From IMG/VR virus record IMGVR_UViG_3300021197_000450, positions 1-54,097 of that record: a stretch of 54,097 nt of DNA. The stretch is one strand, 5' to 3'. This document shows, piece after piece, positions 25,247 through 35,538 of the stretch. Every line of letters starts with the position of its first letter. The first letter of the stretch is position 1. This DNA is from a virus. The notes below the pieces were generated by a model, which searched no databases, had not been told where the DNA came from, and was given only the letters and a program-made list of their open reading frames with translations. Both the position numbers and the translations under genes were made by a program.

Positions 25247-25258
25247 GGTAAGTCCTTC

Positions 25259-28200
25259 TTATGTTCCTAGCGCAATTGCTCTCAAATCTCTAAATGTTGT
25301 AATCTTGGAGCTATTAGAACTTCTCATCACAATCTTCAACTGGAAAGTTGTGAATGGGGACAGTTCACCTCCTAAATTACCAATTGTGTATTCATAATCT
25401 CTAAAGATGTCTCTATTCTCATCCGTTTGGATAATAGTGTCTTGAGCAACTTTTACGAATGCGACTTCATCAATATTTATGTCACTACCTACTTCTGATG
25501 TTCTGAAGTAAAGATCAAAATTAGCGCCATCAGGTCGGTTAGCTGCAATGATAACTTTCAAGCCTACAGCAGGCTCATCAATCACAACAGGTGGAGTAAT
25601 ATGCTTTGACAAAGTAGAACCGTTTGTAGGATCAGTCTCATCAACAAAGTCGAATGGTGTGTTTAGAGGGAACACATTAGTCGCAGAGTCTTGGTTATCA
25701 ATAATGTTGTTTGAAGTCAACATTTGCGCATTATCCATAAAGATCACAGGGCTAATAAAGTTACTTGACGTAGCCATGTTTGCAGTAATCTTCACTGATT
25801 TTCTTGGTGTAGGATTAGTTGCTGCTAACAATGTAGTTGCAGAATCTTCATTCTGTCTATTAGCTACAACCTGTGGGAAATCAAACAGAACAGGATTATC
25901 AGATACAATATCAAAGTTGGAACTTAAAGCAAAAGTATTCTTTGATTTGTTGTTAGGTACAGCACCATTACTAGGTACAATCGAGCGGCCTTTTGCAAAT
26001 GAACCTTGCATTGTTAAATTAGCAGAGACTGCTGGCAAGAAAGATTCAATTAGAGGGAATGCTAAATCCATTTGAATGTTTTGTGATGCACTCAGATTAC
26101 TACCACCAGTCACTTGAGTAGATGTTGCAGCACTATCAGCAACAAATTTAAATCCTGTTCCATCAATTGCTGTTACATTTCTTTTGCCGAGAATACTACT
26201 ACCTTTAATACCAGCATATGAAGTGCTGGAATCGAGACCGTAGATATTAACATAATCGTCAATACCAAAGCCATGACCACGCTGTAGAATTGTGACTGTA
26301 GTTGATCCACTATCAGTAGAAATCGCATCACTATCAAGAATAGCATCAGGCAAATCAATGTTCTCAATAAGAGCAGCGCCAGAAGACACAAAGTTTGCTC
26401 TATGAATTCTGAACATCATGTCTCTAGTCTGATCAGGTGTCCATGTAATAGCATTCTGAGACATAAACAACGAACCAAGAGAAGGCTGCTGTCGAATTCG
26501 TCTATCAGTAGTACCAATAATAAAGTCACCTGCCTTAGCAACGTAAACATTATAGTCTACAGTATCCGCTTGTAAAATAAGTGCGAATGGTGTATTGCCA
26601 GGTAAGTAAACAGGCGCATCAAATTCAAACGTTGTTGGTGTTGCTCTAATAGTAGTCAAGTCGTCCAGATCACTTGGAATATTAATATCTGCTCTCTGCT
26701 TAACTACTTGTGAACCAATTACCATCTCGTCCTGAGCAGGCACGCCGTTTCTCAGAGGTCTTAATTCAAGACGTACTGGAATGTTCTCATCAGCACTACT
26801 AGCTGCTGGTCTAGTAGAGAAATACACATCAATTTTAGTGACAAATGCGCCTTCAGAATTCTGAATTTGGAAAGACTGAGCAAGAGGGTCACGAGGTCTA
26901 GGTGGCACAGCAACGACTACAGTACCTTCTCTCACTGTAGTACTGACAATCACTCTTCTAGTGCCTTGAGCGCTATACGTTGCAGCAGCAAAAGATGTAG
27001 AAGCAGCATCATCATTGACACTAACATCAATTAATTTTACTTCACGCTCACCAGCATCAAAAATAAACTCACTATTATTTGGCACTAAGAAAGAACCAAT
27101 AATTTCACCCTTATTATCCGTGTACAAATCGCTGCCTGTCAGAGGATGCGAAGTTGCCCTAGAATTAATAAATTGATCCCGACTTCTTCTTGAGAATCTA
27201 ACAAAGTCCGCTTCTTCTCTAGTATAGTTATTGCCAGATGGATTAGTCAGCAGAACGTTGTCAAAGAATAAGAAGTGTCTTGTGTTCGGCTTAAGTGCTT
27301 CACCTTTAAAGAAGACAAGTCTAGAACGAATATTAGGAAGAAGTGTTACTCTACCACCAGTCACAGTTGTTGTTTCGGTGAAATCGTCTAATCTACGAAC
27401 AACTCCTCGGCTTCTTCTAGAAGTGAAAGTAATCGACCTAATTCTAGTAATAGTTCTATTTACTCTACGAACTTCTCTCCATTCATCAATTTCAGGAGAC
27501 AGTCTCAGTTGACCAGTAAACGTAATTACTTCAAACGGATTAATATTTTCTGTTTCAGATGCAAGGTCTTGATTAATGTACACCTCAGAAGCAAAGTCAA
27601 GTGTGAGTAATTCACCAGAAAGCTTTGTGTTGACACTAGTAGCATCTACAGAGTCATATACCAGAGGCACGTTATTCTCTACAACATCTGGCAAGAGAAG
27701 TGTATTTTCTAAGTCCATTGATGCAGTGTATTGCTCATCATCAACATCTGAGAAAGCAAAATCGGAGAAGTTATCAGCAAAGAAGCCGTTCTTGAAGCGA
27801 TTATTGCCACTTGAATCAAGTACTTCGATAGTCGCAGTTTGCTGCTCAAGTAAGTTGAGCGTCACAACTTCTTCAAGATTGTCAATACGATTTACGATAC
27901 CTGAAATGTCTCGCATTGTAAATCGTCTGTTCTGAATAAATGTTTCAGTTAAATCATTTAAATCATCGGTATATGCATTTAACTGAAATTCTTTGAGCTT
28001 GAGAGTGCCGCTTGGAGTATTAGGTGTGAGTGTGTTATCAAGTGCAGCAACACCTTCAACATACTTGATTACTTTTTCTGGCGTCAACACCAGAATGTCA
28101 TTTCTACCTTTGTAGTATGTTACATCAGTAGCAATTGTATCAGTATTCTGAGGAAGTTCATTCATGTTAGAAGCTGAGTAAGAAGCACCATCAGATTCTT

Positions 28201-30280
28201 TATATGGTCTAAAGTCAAGTGTGTCTCTTAAGTCAACCAGTGTGCCATTTGCTTGTCTGTGCTTTGGTATATTTTGATAACCGATATCAGTTGCATTGTA
28301 AGAGTTTACAGCAAATAAATCACCAGCGCCATGAGCAAAATGTTCATATGCAACTGTCATTGATGCAGTCTTTGCAGGTGCAGTCACGCCTTTTCTCAGA
28401 ATAAGTCTACCGTTATAATAGAAGTTATCTCGCTGACCATTATCAACAGTAAATCTATTATCAAAAGGCACACTTGTAGCAGAGTCGATAACACTTGTCA
28501 ATTTGAAAATGTCTGGGTTACTTAGTTTTACAAATGTGAAACCTGCGCCATCCGATTCAATTAAAAGACCTGTCTCTGTGACAACAGTTCTAGTCTTTGG
28601 TCGAACTGTAACTGCACTACTTGTTTTATCAACCAGTGCAAGCACTTCAATAACGTCTACTTTACCTCTTCCTGTAGTGACGGCTGCTCCAGATGCTGAT
28701 GCATTAGGAAGAATTTGATCGCCGCCTGCACTATCAAGACCAACAATCCAGCTTGTCTGATTTGAGAATGACTCATCAGTGCCAAGTCCAGATAGGGTAA
28801 GTACTCCACTGCTGTTTGTTGATCCAGTAAATCGTCTTTGTACTGTAATTGTAAGATCGTCTACAAGAGAAGGTCGTGTCTTACCAAGATCAAAGAAGAG
28901 ATTATTATTAACAGCCTCTTTGATTACTGCAACACCATTTTCTGTGATTAAATTAAAAAACTCTGTTGTACTTTTACCAATACTTCTTGCTGCACTAAAC
29001 TTTTGTCCAGAAGCAATCTGAATATCAAAGAGATACAATCTGTAATTGGCACCATCTTTTGCTACAGACCGCACTCTTGCTGTGCCAATAGTAGTTGAAC
29101 CAAAAGTCACAGCAGATTTAAGTGTGACCTCTGAAAAACTCTGAATATCTGGAACAAACCCGAATCCAGTAGGTGCAGTAACTTTAACATAGTTGCCATA
29201 GTTTGCAGCAACAGTTTCTTCAACCACTTCTGTAGTTCTTGGCTTGTTAACAGTGATGTTTGTAGGACCAGTAATAGAAGTTCTGTAACCATCAATATAT
29301 GCAACACCAGGCTGTACACTAAGGTTCAGTACGCTATCAGAGTCTCCGACTTTCATCTTAGACGTGTAGCCTTGAACTACATAATCACCAGACTCTTCTT
29401 TTGTTCTAACAGCAAGTTCGCTACCAATTTTATTATATTCAGTCTCATCAACTTCTTCCATTAAGATGCCATCTACTAATCTATTGATGGGGAAGAAATT
29501 ATCATCAGTAGCAAGTGTGGACTCAATAGCAAGAGTTAGAGTAATTCTATATCTATCTGCACCAGGAGCAGTTAAGTTTGCAATACCATTATTTTGGTTA
29601 TCATAGAGCGCATTTGTATCAGATGTTGTAACTACATCTTCTACAATTTTCATACCGATAACTTCAGTAGGTACACCAGAGTACTTACTAACAAAGACTG
29701 TTTGGGGAGTTACAGATACAAAATGCCCGTTTGTAAAGTATGATCCTCCATTAACTGTTGCTCTTGAGCCAACGCCAATAGCAGGATTTGCTCCTGTATT
29801 TGTTACTTGTACTTGAATAGCATCAGAAGATGTAGTTCTCTGTACACTTTCACCTGGTGTAAATCTTACAGCAGATGTTACTGTACCACTAGATGTGGAT
29901 GAGTTAATATATTTAACATAGAATGTTGCAGGATCAGAAGAAGTTGCTGCTACAATCTGAAGAATTTTAGCCTGTACTGAGCTAGTTTGTCCTTGAATTA
30001 CATCACCAACAACAAAGGCAGAAGTGTTTGATGTTTCAAGCTTGACAAACTCATAGTTTCTATCGACAGTCAACCCACCCGGATTTACAACACTACCCTC
30101 TTTGAAGATGTGCCGCCCAAGTCTCTCTAACTCAGTCTGTGTAATTGTCTGAAGCTGAGTAAGCTCTCTTGCCTGCAATGCTTTACCAGAGTTGAAAAGA
30201 ATACGATGGTAATGATCGCTATCTTTAAAATCATCTCTATATGTTGTATTGAAGGTAGTAGTTGTAAACGAATTGGGCAT
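25259..30280 (-). CDS. Giant virion structural protein (1673 residues), DUF4815-type
   Basis: The N-terminus (MPNSFTTTTFNTTYRDDF, then HYHRILFNSGKALQARELTQ and IFKEGSVVNPGG) is the DUF4815 signature of large tail/baseplate proteins in marine and rhizobial myophages. No catalytic motif is visible. The central part has Arg-rich beta segments (RRVNRTITRIRSITFTSRRS, about 930-960) and the last third looks like a beta-sandwich region. By position after gp8 it occupies the place of T4 gp9-gp10-gp11, so it may be the peripheral baseplate/fibre-attachment component. This is inferred from position, not from similarity to gp10. At 5.0 kb it is the longest gene of the window. Confidence 0.7.
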   Translation of the reverse strand: MPNSFTTTTFNTTYRDDFKDSDHYHRILFNSGKALQARELTQLQTITQTELERLGRHIFKEGSVVNPGGLTVDRNYEFVKLETSNTSAFVVGDVIQGQTSSVQAKILQIVAATSSDPATFYVKYINSSTSSGTVTSAVRFTPGESVQRTTSSDAIQVQVTNTGANPAIGVGSRATVNGGSYFTNGHFVSVTPQTVFVSKYSGVPTEVIGMKIVEDVVTTSDTNALYDNQNNGIANLTAPGADRYRITLTLAIESTLATDDNFFPINRLVDGILMEEVDETEYNKIGSELAVRTKEESGDYVVQGYTSKMKVGDSDSVLNLSVQPGVAYIDGYRTSITGPTNITVNKPRTTEVVEETVAANYGNYVKVTAPTGFGFVPDIQSFSEVTLKSAVTFGSTTIGTARVRSVAKDGANYRLYLFDIQIASGQKFSAARSIGKSTTEFFNLITENGVAVIKEAVNNNLFFDLGKTRPSLVDDLTITVQRRFTGSTNSSGVLTLSGLGTDESFSNQTSWIVGLDSAGGDQILPNASASGAAVTTGRGKVDVIEVLALVDKTSSAVTVRPKTRTVVTETGLLIESDGAGFTFVKLSNPDIFKLTSVIDSATSVPFDNRFTVDNGQRDNFYYNGRLILRKGVTAPAKTASMTVAYEHFAHGAGDLFAVNSYNATDIGYQNIPKHRQANGTLVDLRDTLDFRPYKESDGASYSASNMNELPQNTDTIATDVTYYKGRNDILVLTPEKVIKYVEGVAALDNTLTPNTPSGTLKLKEFQLNAYTDDLNDLTETFIQNRRFTMRDISGIVNRIDNLEEVVTLNLLEQQTATIEVLDSSGNNRFKNGFFADNFSDFAFSDVDDEQYTASMDLENTLLLPDVVENNVPLVYDSVDATSVNTKLSGELLTLDFASEVYINQDLASETENINPFEVITFTGQLRLSPEIDEWREVRRVNRTITRIRSITFTSRRSRGVVRRLDDFTETTTVTGGRVTLLPNIRSRLVFFKGEALKPNTRHFLFFDNVLLTNPSGNNYTREEADFVRFSRRSRDQFINSRATSHPLTGSDLYTDNKGEIIGSFLVPNNSEFIFDAGEREVKLIDVSVNDDAASTSFAAATYSAQGTRRVIVSTTVREGTVVVAVPPRPRDPLAQSFQIQNSEGAFVTKIDVYFSTRPAASSADENIPVRLELRPLRNGVPAQDEMVIGSQVVKQRADINIPSDLDDLTTIRATPTTFEFDAPVYLPGNTPFALILQADTVDYNVYVAKAGDFIIGTTDRRIRQQPSLGSLFMSQNAITWTPDQTRDMMFRIHRANFVSSGAALIENIDLPDAILDSDAISTDSGSTTVTILQRGHGFGIDDYVNIYGLDSSTSYAGIKGSSILGKRNVTAIDGTGFKFVADSAATSTQVTGGSNLSASQNIQMDLAFPLIESFLPAVSANLTMQGSFAKGRSIVPSNGAVPNNKSKNTFALSSNFDIVSDNPVLFDFPQVVANRQNEDSATTLLAATNPTPRKSVKITANMATSSNFISPVIFMDNAQMLTSNNIIDNQDSATNVFPLNTPFDFVDETDPTNGSTLSKHITPPVVIDEPAVGLKVIIAANRPDGANFDLYFRTSEVGSDINIDEVAFVKVAQDTIIQTDENRDIFRDYEYTIGNLGGELSPFTTFQLKIVMRSSNSSKITTFRDLRAIALGT

Positions 30281-30294
30281 TCTTCTATGTTACC

Positions 30295-31638
30295 TTATAA
30301 TTGTACAATAAGTTTGATATCTTCAGTCTGAGCAACATCTCTAACAACAGGCGCTCTATTCTCTATATAGAGAATTTGATTATCAATGAGTTTGATCGTA
30401 CCATCAGAATCCGCATCAATTGTAGCAGTTCTACTAGCATTGTTAGCATCACTAATAGTTTCGCCTGCTTGAAATGGTTTAAACCCTGTGCTATCATTCT
30501 GATGGTAGTGAAATACTGATGCTCTATTATCATCAACAAATGCTTTAGCGCCACTAGTGCCTCCAACAATCAATGCATCTCTTGCATTATCACTATCAAA
30601 GTTTGAGATGCTAGATAGCGTTAGCTTTCTTAATGCTAAAGCAGCAGTATCTTTAAAGTCAGAATCTACAGTTTGATTTTTCTTTGGATTTTTAACTAAT
30701 CCAATTTGTCTGAAATCATTCTTTACAATAAATGCGCCACCTTGTAAGCCATTAGGCTTTGCATTAAACATCAAAGAAGTAGCATTTAAATCTTCTCTAG
30801 GATCATTGCCTAACCCTAAGACAGAGATGATAGGAGAGACTTCAGCACTACCAGCGCTAAGTGAAATTGATGCATATGTGTATCCTCTACCAAAAGGAAT
30901 ACCACCAGCAGAATCATCAAGCTCAACTTTAGAAATACCACCAGCAGCAGAGATAGTTGCAATTGCCTTAGCACTTACACCATCACCATTAATAGTGACT
31001 GTTGGTGCAGAAGTATATCCACTACCAGCTTTTGTTACTCTAAAGCCAACAATTTGACCAGAGTCCGCTGCTTGCTGAACATCTAATTGTGTTTGTAAAA
31101 TTGTACCAAGCCCAGCAGCAGAGTCTACTTTAGATACAGGAACAAAGTTAGCAGAAAGAAATTTGTTTGCATTATTAGCAGTAAGTGTCAGCAAGTACTT
31201 CCAGATGTAACCATCAGAAGTTGCTTTTGCCACTGTTGGTGTGCCAATAGTCTCCGGGTCAATAGTAGATGTTTGAGCAACACCATCATTACTTTTGCCC
31301 TGCTGCACACAAAGATAAATTCTATTATTTGCAGTAAATACATAGTAATTTGTGTTTGTTACATTAGTATCTGTATATGCATTATAGATTGTGCCTGAAG
31401 ACCAGTTATATCTGGCAGCGACAAAAGAAACATCAGTAGTTCTGATTACAGACTGTAAGTTTGCTCTAAAGTCCCGCTTCTCTTTTTCACTGTTTAGCAC
31501 AGTAGGAGCGGCATCAGTAGCATTCCACTGATCCGACTTTGCAATGCCAATGTAATAATAGTTAGCACTGTCTGCAACATCTGTAGTCACAGTGTCCAGA
31601 AGTTGTCTTTTAATGTCGTTTGTTACAATAGCAGTCAT
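30295..31638 (-). CDS. 8: Baseplate wedge protein gp8
   Basis: The C-terminus ILYIENRAPVVRDVAQTEDI aligns well with T4 gp8 (MIYMENRPPIIMAMDQTEEI) and ends at the same place. An internal block DGYIWKYLLTL matches T4 DGYVWEYLFEI. RIYLCVQQGK also corresponds to the T4 region with VYRCLDV. The product is 447 residues against 334 in T4, with extra Gly/Ser/Asp-rich sequence between about 190 and 370. gp8 forms a dimer in the wedge that links gp7 and gp10. Its place after gp6 and the gp7-position gene agrees with T4 order. Confidence 0.88.
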   Translation of the reverse strand: MTAIVTNDIKRQLLDTVTTDVADSANYYYIGIAKSDQWNATDAAPTVLNSEKEKRDFRANLQSVIRTTDVSFVAARYNWSSGTIYNAYTDTNVTNTNYYVFTANNRIYLCVQQGKSNDGVAQTSTIDPETIGTPTVAKATSDGYIWKYLLTLTANNANKFLSANFVPVSKVDSAAGLGTILQTQLDVQQAADSGQIVGFRVTKAGSGYTSAPTVTINGDGVSAKAIATISAAGGISKVELDDSAGGIPFGRGYTYASISLSAGSAEVSPIISVLGLGNDPREDLNATSLMFNAKPNGLQGGAFIVKNDFRQIGLVKNPKKNQTVDSDFKDTAALALRKLTLSSISNFDSDNARDALIVGGTSGAKAFVDDNRASVFHYHQNDSTGFKPFQAGETISDANNASRTATIDADSDGTIKLIDNQILYIENRAPVVRDVAQTEDIKLIVQL

Positions 31639-31650
31639 TTATTAAACCTT

Positions 31651-32685
31651 TTAAGCAAATACGAGATTAACATCGGAGTCTTTATCTACAAACCACTGAG
31701 AACCGACGCCATCCCAGATGCAAGTAACGATCATAGGAGTTTTAATTGTCATCTGACTAAAATCACCATTCAAAGTTGTTAATTTATTTGAATTAACTTC
31801 AATCGTAGTGTCGGTAGTTCTACGATTTACAATTCTTTTAACTTCTCCAGTTGTTGCACCGTTATGCAACTTATAACTTCTAACACTAGCTGTATTCAAC
31901 AAATAGAAGTTTGAGTTGGAGTCTAAAGCGGAATCAGAACCTGCTGTCAACACTTGAGCATTATAAACAAGCGTACCGTCTAATGTAACAGGTCCATTAT
32001 TTTTAGCAGAGATTGTTAATCCAACATTAGTATCTCCACCCTCAGAAGTGATTGTAGGATTATTACCTGTTGTAGCATTTGAAATTTTAACGTTGTTTAC
32101 TGGAGAGCCAGAAATATTGTCAAAGTTCAAAATTTCAAAGTTACCGGTAGCATCAAAAACATGAGTGTCAATTCTAGGATTGATTAACTTTAAAGCTGTA
32201 ATAGAGCTAAACGTATCACTGTCTAGTAACTTATGCCAAGCGCCTGCATGTGAGAATAACGCTCTGCCACTATCATGCACATGAGCAAACATACCGTGAT
32301 ATGTTGCTGCGCTAGGTAGGGCACCAAAGCCAGTAGCAGAGTCAAATACGTTAGCAAAGTAAATTTTAGAAGCAGCACCTGTAGAATCTACAAGATTTAC
32401 AATGTTATCATCACCGATTGTAACAACTTCACCGTTACTGTCACCAAGCTTGATTGTTACGTTAGTGCCCGGCTGAAGTCTAGTCAGTGTAGTTGTGTTA
32501 GTTGTCCCAGCGAAAATGACCTTAGCACTGTCGAAGGTAACACCAGCACCCAAAGTTCCACTATCTGTACCAAAAGCTTGATACAGTTCAACAAAGTTAT
32601 TGTTAATTTTAGTACCAGCACTTCGGAGCGTATCGCCAGTTCCGTCGTTAGCATTTGTGCCAGTAGAAATATTTTGTCTGGTCAT
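31651..32685 (-). CDS. Virion protein with fibre-type N-terminal module
   Basis: The 344-residue product begins MTRQNISTGTNANDGTGDTL followed by RSAGTKINNNFVELYQAFG. That module is frequent at the N-terminus of fibre and baseplate-associated proteins in T4-like marine phages. The rest is Thr/Gly/Asp-rich beta sequence and ends in a compact domain (WDGVGSQWFVDKDSDVNLVF). It lies between the gp7-position gene and gp8, with its own late promoter. It is likely a short fibre or decoration of the baseplate; no catalytic motif. Confidence 0.62.
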   Translation of the reverse strand: MTRQNISTGTNANDGTGDTLRSAGTKINNNFVELYQAFGTDSGTLGAGVTFDSAKVIFAGTTNTTTLTRLQPGTNVTIKLGDSNGEVVTIGDDNIVNLVDSTGAASKIYFANVFDSATGFGALPSAATYHGMFAHVHDSGRALFSHAGAWHKLLDSDTFSSITALKLINPRIDTHVFDATGNFEILNFDNISGSPVNNVKISNATTGNNPTITSEGGDTNVGLTISAKNNGPVTLDGTLVYNAQVLTAGSDSALDSNSNFYLLNTASVRSYKLHNGATTGEVKRIVNRRTTDTTIEVNSNKLTTLNGDFSQMTIKTPMIVTCIWDGVGSQWFVDKDSDVNLVFA

Positions 32686-32716
32686 TTTTTACCTTCTTGT
32701 AAAAGATAGTTAACTT

Positions 32717-32724
32717 TATTTATA
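32717..32724 (-). promoter_or_regulatory. T4-type late promoter within the baseplate block
   Basis: A perfect minus-strand TATAAATA in the 42-base gap lies 31 bases before ATG 32685. It would allow gp8, the giant protein and following genes to be expressed apart from the upstream baseplate genes. Confidence 0.72.
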
Positions 32725-32727
32725 CAG

Positions 32728-33663
32728 TTACGCAGAGTCTAATCCACTATCAGAATAAAACGCATAGATATCTTCATCCATAGTCTGTAGCGAGTTATCA
32801 GAGAACTTGTCGCTATCATTCGAAGAGAAGCGTGGAGAGTTGGTGTTGAGTACATCAACAATAGAAGTGTATTCGCCTTTCTGTGCAGAAGTAAGCTCAC
32901 CGATAGAATCTTGGTAGAATTGAATGCCACGATCAACATAGAATCTAGCAGATAGCGCACTGTCACGCCCGGTTGTTGTGCCAAATGCTCCTGTAGTTGC
33001 AACACCAAAGTCTTCTAATGTAACTTCTGTAGCAGCACTATCTTGAATAGAAAGTGGAGCGCTCATGATTGAGTTTGATGCTGTCTTTTCAAAGAGTGTT
33101 TCTGCAAATAGTGCAAATCCTGCTGGATGATTATACCTTTTATAAACATCACGCCATTGCGTAACACCAAGAGGAGACTTAATCTGAATAGAAAGAATTT
33201 GATAGAAGTTAGAATCTTGAATAAATCTCAAAGATTCAGCACCAATCAAACTTTCCCCAACATTAAAGATTTGTGTCTTTGGATAAAACTGTTCAGACTC
33301 TACACCATAAATGTATCTGAAAAAAGCAGGTACAGAAATCACAGTACCTTTAATTGGGTAAAAGTTAGGAATAAACTTTAGAGTAAGTCTTGGAAACTTA
33401 AAGAAGTCCGCACCAAGGCCATTCATACTCTCAAAGAACAAATAGTCTAGAAAGTCTTCAGAAGTACTTTCTGCATCTCTGATATAAAAAGCATCACTCA
33501 GATTATTACGACCTGCTGCAATCTCTAGATATTCATAGAACTTCTTGAGAAAAGTAACAAGAGTTGGGTACTGCTCTTGGAAATGCTCAGGAATAATTGT
33601 TTCAACCTGCGGCTGAACAAAGTTCGGGTCTCTTCTATTATAATCTGTTAATGTTGAAGCCAT
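32728..33663 (-). CDS. Baseplate protein in gp7 position
   Basis: The 311-residue product lies exactly between gp6 and gp8, where T4 has gp7 (1032 residues). It starts MASTLTDYNRRDPNFVQPQV, then EQYPTLVTFLKKFYEYLE, and a helical block (DAFYIRDAESTSEDFLDYLF) is typical of a protein conserved at this site in marine T4-like phages. Direct similarity to T4 gp7 cannot be confirmed by eye, and it is far shorter. It may be a reduced wedge scaffold. Start ATG 33663 overlaps the gp6 stop by one base. Residues 230-300 are Asp/Ser-rich. Confidence 0.6.
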   Translation of the reverse strand: MASTLTDYNRRDPNFVQPQVETIIPEHFQEQYPTLVTFLKKFYEYLEIAAGRNNLSDAFYIRDAESTSEDFLDYLFFESMNGLGADFFKFPRLTLKFIPNFYPIKGTVISVPAFFRYIYGVESEQFYPKTQIFNVGESLIGAESLRFIQDSNFYQILSIQIKSPLGVTQWRDVYKRYNHPAGFALFAETLFEKTASNSIMSAPLSIQDSAATEVTLEDFGVATTGAFGTTTGRDSALSARFYVDRGIQFYQDSIGELTSAQKGEYTSIVDVLNTNSPRFSSNDSDKFSDNSLQTMDEDIYAFYSDSGLDSA

Positions 33664-35534
33664 TAAACTACCGTGCTATTTGCAATATTCGTGTCTGGAA
33701 GTGCAGACACAGAGTTAGTATTAAGATTAATTACATTATTTCTTAAGGGCTTGATGCTTGAGTCATCAGCAGGAATTGCTCTAACTCTCAAGAAAGTATT
33801 ACCTGAAATAATAGAGCTAGGACTAAATCCAGTAAATGTTACTTTGCCTGTTGTAGTATCATAACTACCAATATCAGACACTACAATGTTTTCATCTGTG
33901 TCCAAAATTTGTAGCTTTGTGCTTGCATTTTCGCCAGTAACGTTTCTGATAAAACACGTCTTACCTTTAAAGCTAAAGTTATCAGTTGTGACAATAGCTG
34001 TTTCAGCATCTGGCGCAGATAATGGAGACAAGAACTGTAAAGTATAGTCAGCTTGAATAAACTTAACTGCAACTGCATCATATACAGGAGTAAATCTACT
34101 TTCCATAGAGACATTCACTCTTGAGGAAAGAATTGATGTGTCGCTTGCATCAATAAATGAACTCAGTCTAGACTTTCGGAAAATCTGGTTGAATTTACCA
34201 AGATTATTATCGAAGTACACTTTAATTCCATCTTGAATTTTAGTTTCTAATGCACGTTTACTCAGAGCTGTTACGCCAGCGTCATACTTTAGCTGCGTAG
34301 TTACATTTAAGTATGTGAATTCAGGAACAACAATCTCGGCGTCGATAGACGAAATAGAAAGGTTATCTGTAAGATCAGATGCAATTCTTTGCTCAATCAG
34401 CGTTTTTGTAGTAGCATCAATTTCAGACTCATAGATAATTGATATTAGAACTTTGCCAAACTTTGGAATAGGAACATTGTCTTCACCGCCCCAAGCATTA
34501 GCAGATTTAATACCAGGAATAGAATTTGAAATTACTGCAACATAATCAGTAGGCGTAACTAATCTACCCTGTGCAAGAAAGTTCAGAGGAGCATTCTGCC
34601 TAATACTTTCGGTAGACTCTTTTTCTGAACCAAGAGTTGCCTTTGAAATAGTAGTCACAGTGAGATTATAACTTGTTCCATTTACACTTACAGTTGATGC
34701 TGGTGTAAAGATAGATGCTCCATTTGCAGCAGGGCCATTTGATGAAAGATATCTTGCTTTGATAATGTTACCTGGCTTAGGCGCATCACCAGTTAAGGTG
34801 CCATCACCAAAGTTCAATTCATAGAACCCGTTGTATGTCTCAAGAGGAAGGTACAGTCGTGTATCTGCTGTAAATCCACCAGTCAACTGATTAATAGTTA
34901 GATATGCAGTACCTTCTGTGTCTGCGTTATCTTCAAAAACTCTGACCTTTAGTGTGCCAAGATCAAGCGTATCATCAGGGACAACATAAATCTGTCTTTC
35001 TTGAGAAGTCTCTACTAAAAATGTTTTTGTTCTTTCTGAGCCCTCACGAATGGGTACTGCTAACTGTCCGTTCTCATCACGGAAAGTATAGATGCCAACA
35101 CCAGCAGGATCAATTGCCGCAAAATAAATATCTTGCGTTCTGAATGTATATGTTGTACCATCGAGAGTTGTAGTAAACTCTGTGCCAGAAGGCAGAGTAA
35201 TAAATTCAGGCTTTACTGCCGCAGCAGAAAGATTAAGCGTTAGATTGATATATGCTACTGCTGCCGTTTTACTTCTTGGAATGTACGCAAAGTTAAGTGC
35301 AGCATTAACAAGAGATGATCGCAACTGTGCAGTCTGAAGAAAAGATTCATTAATAGCAAAGTTGCCAATCAAAGCATTCTGATGTGTGTTAAATGCCAGC
35401 ACATCTGCAATAGATGACAGACCAGAAGCCTCAAAGTCATAGTCCTCAAACTCTGACTGAGTTTTCATATACTCAAGAATTTTGCCTTTAATGTATTCAA
35501 AATCTAGTTGATTTGATGCGATTACTGTTGCCAT
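33663..35534 (-). CDS. 6: Baseplate wedge protein gp6
   Basis: This is a central wedge protein, the homologue of P2 gpJ-type proteins, that forms the inner ring around the hub. The 623-residue product (T4: 660) has the family N-terminus (LDFEYIKGKILEYMKTQSEF, ADVLAFNTHQNALIGNFAIN and ESFLQTAQLRSSLVNAALNF). In the middle, TPTDYVAVISNSIPGIKSAN with WGGEDNVPIPKFGKV is a strong gp6/J signature. It follows gp25, its direct structural partner. gp6 and gp25 with gp53 make the minimal wedge core. Confidence 0.95.
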   Translation of the reverse strand: MATVIASNQLDFEYIKGKILEYMKTQSEFEDYDFEASGLSSIADVLAFNTHQNALIGNFAINESFLQTAQLRSSLVNAALNFAYIPRSKTAAVAYINLTLNLSAAAVKPEFITLPSGTEFTTTLDGTTYTFRTQDIYFAAIDPAGVGIYTFRDENGQLAVPIREGSERTKTFLVETSQERQIYVVPDDTLDLGTLKVRVFEDNADTEGTAYLTINQLTGGFTADTRLYLPLETYNGFYELNFGDGTLTGDAPKPGNIIKARYLSSNGPAANGASIFTPASTVSVNGTSYNLTVTTISKATLGSEKESTESIRQNAPLNFLAQGRLVTPTDYVAVISNSIPGIKSANAWGGEDNVPIPKFGKVLISIIYESEIDATTKTLIEQRIASDLTDNLSISSIDAEIVVPEFTYLNVTTQLKYDAGVTALSKRALETKIQDGIKVYFDNNLGKFNQIFRKSRLSSFIDASDTSILSSRVNVSMESRFTPVYDAVAVKFIQADYTLQFLSPLSAPDAETAIVTTDNFSFKGKTCFIRNVTGENASTKLQILDTDENIVVSDIGSYDTTTGKVTFTGFSPSSIISGNTFLRVRAIPADDSSIKPLRNNVINLNTNSVSALPDTNIANSTVV

Positions 35535-35538
35535 ATTT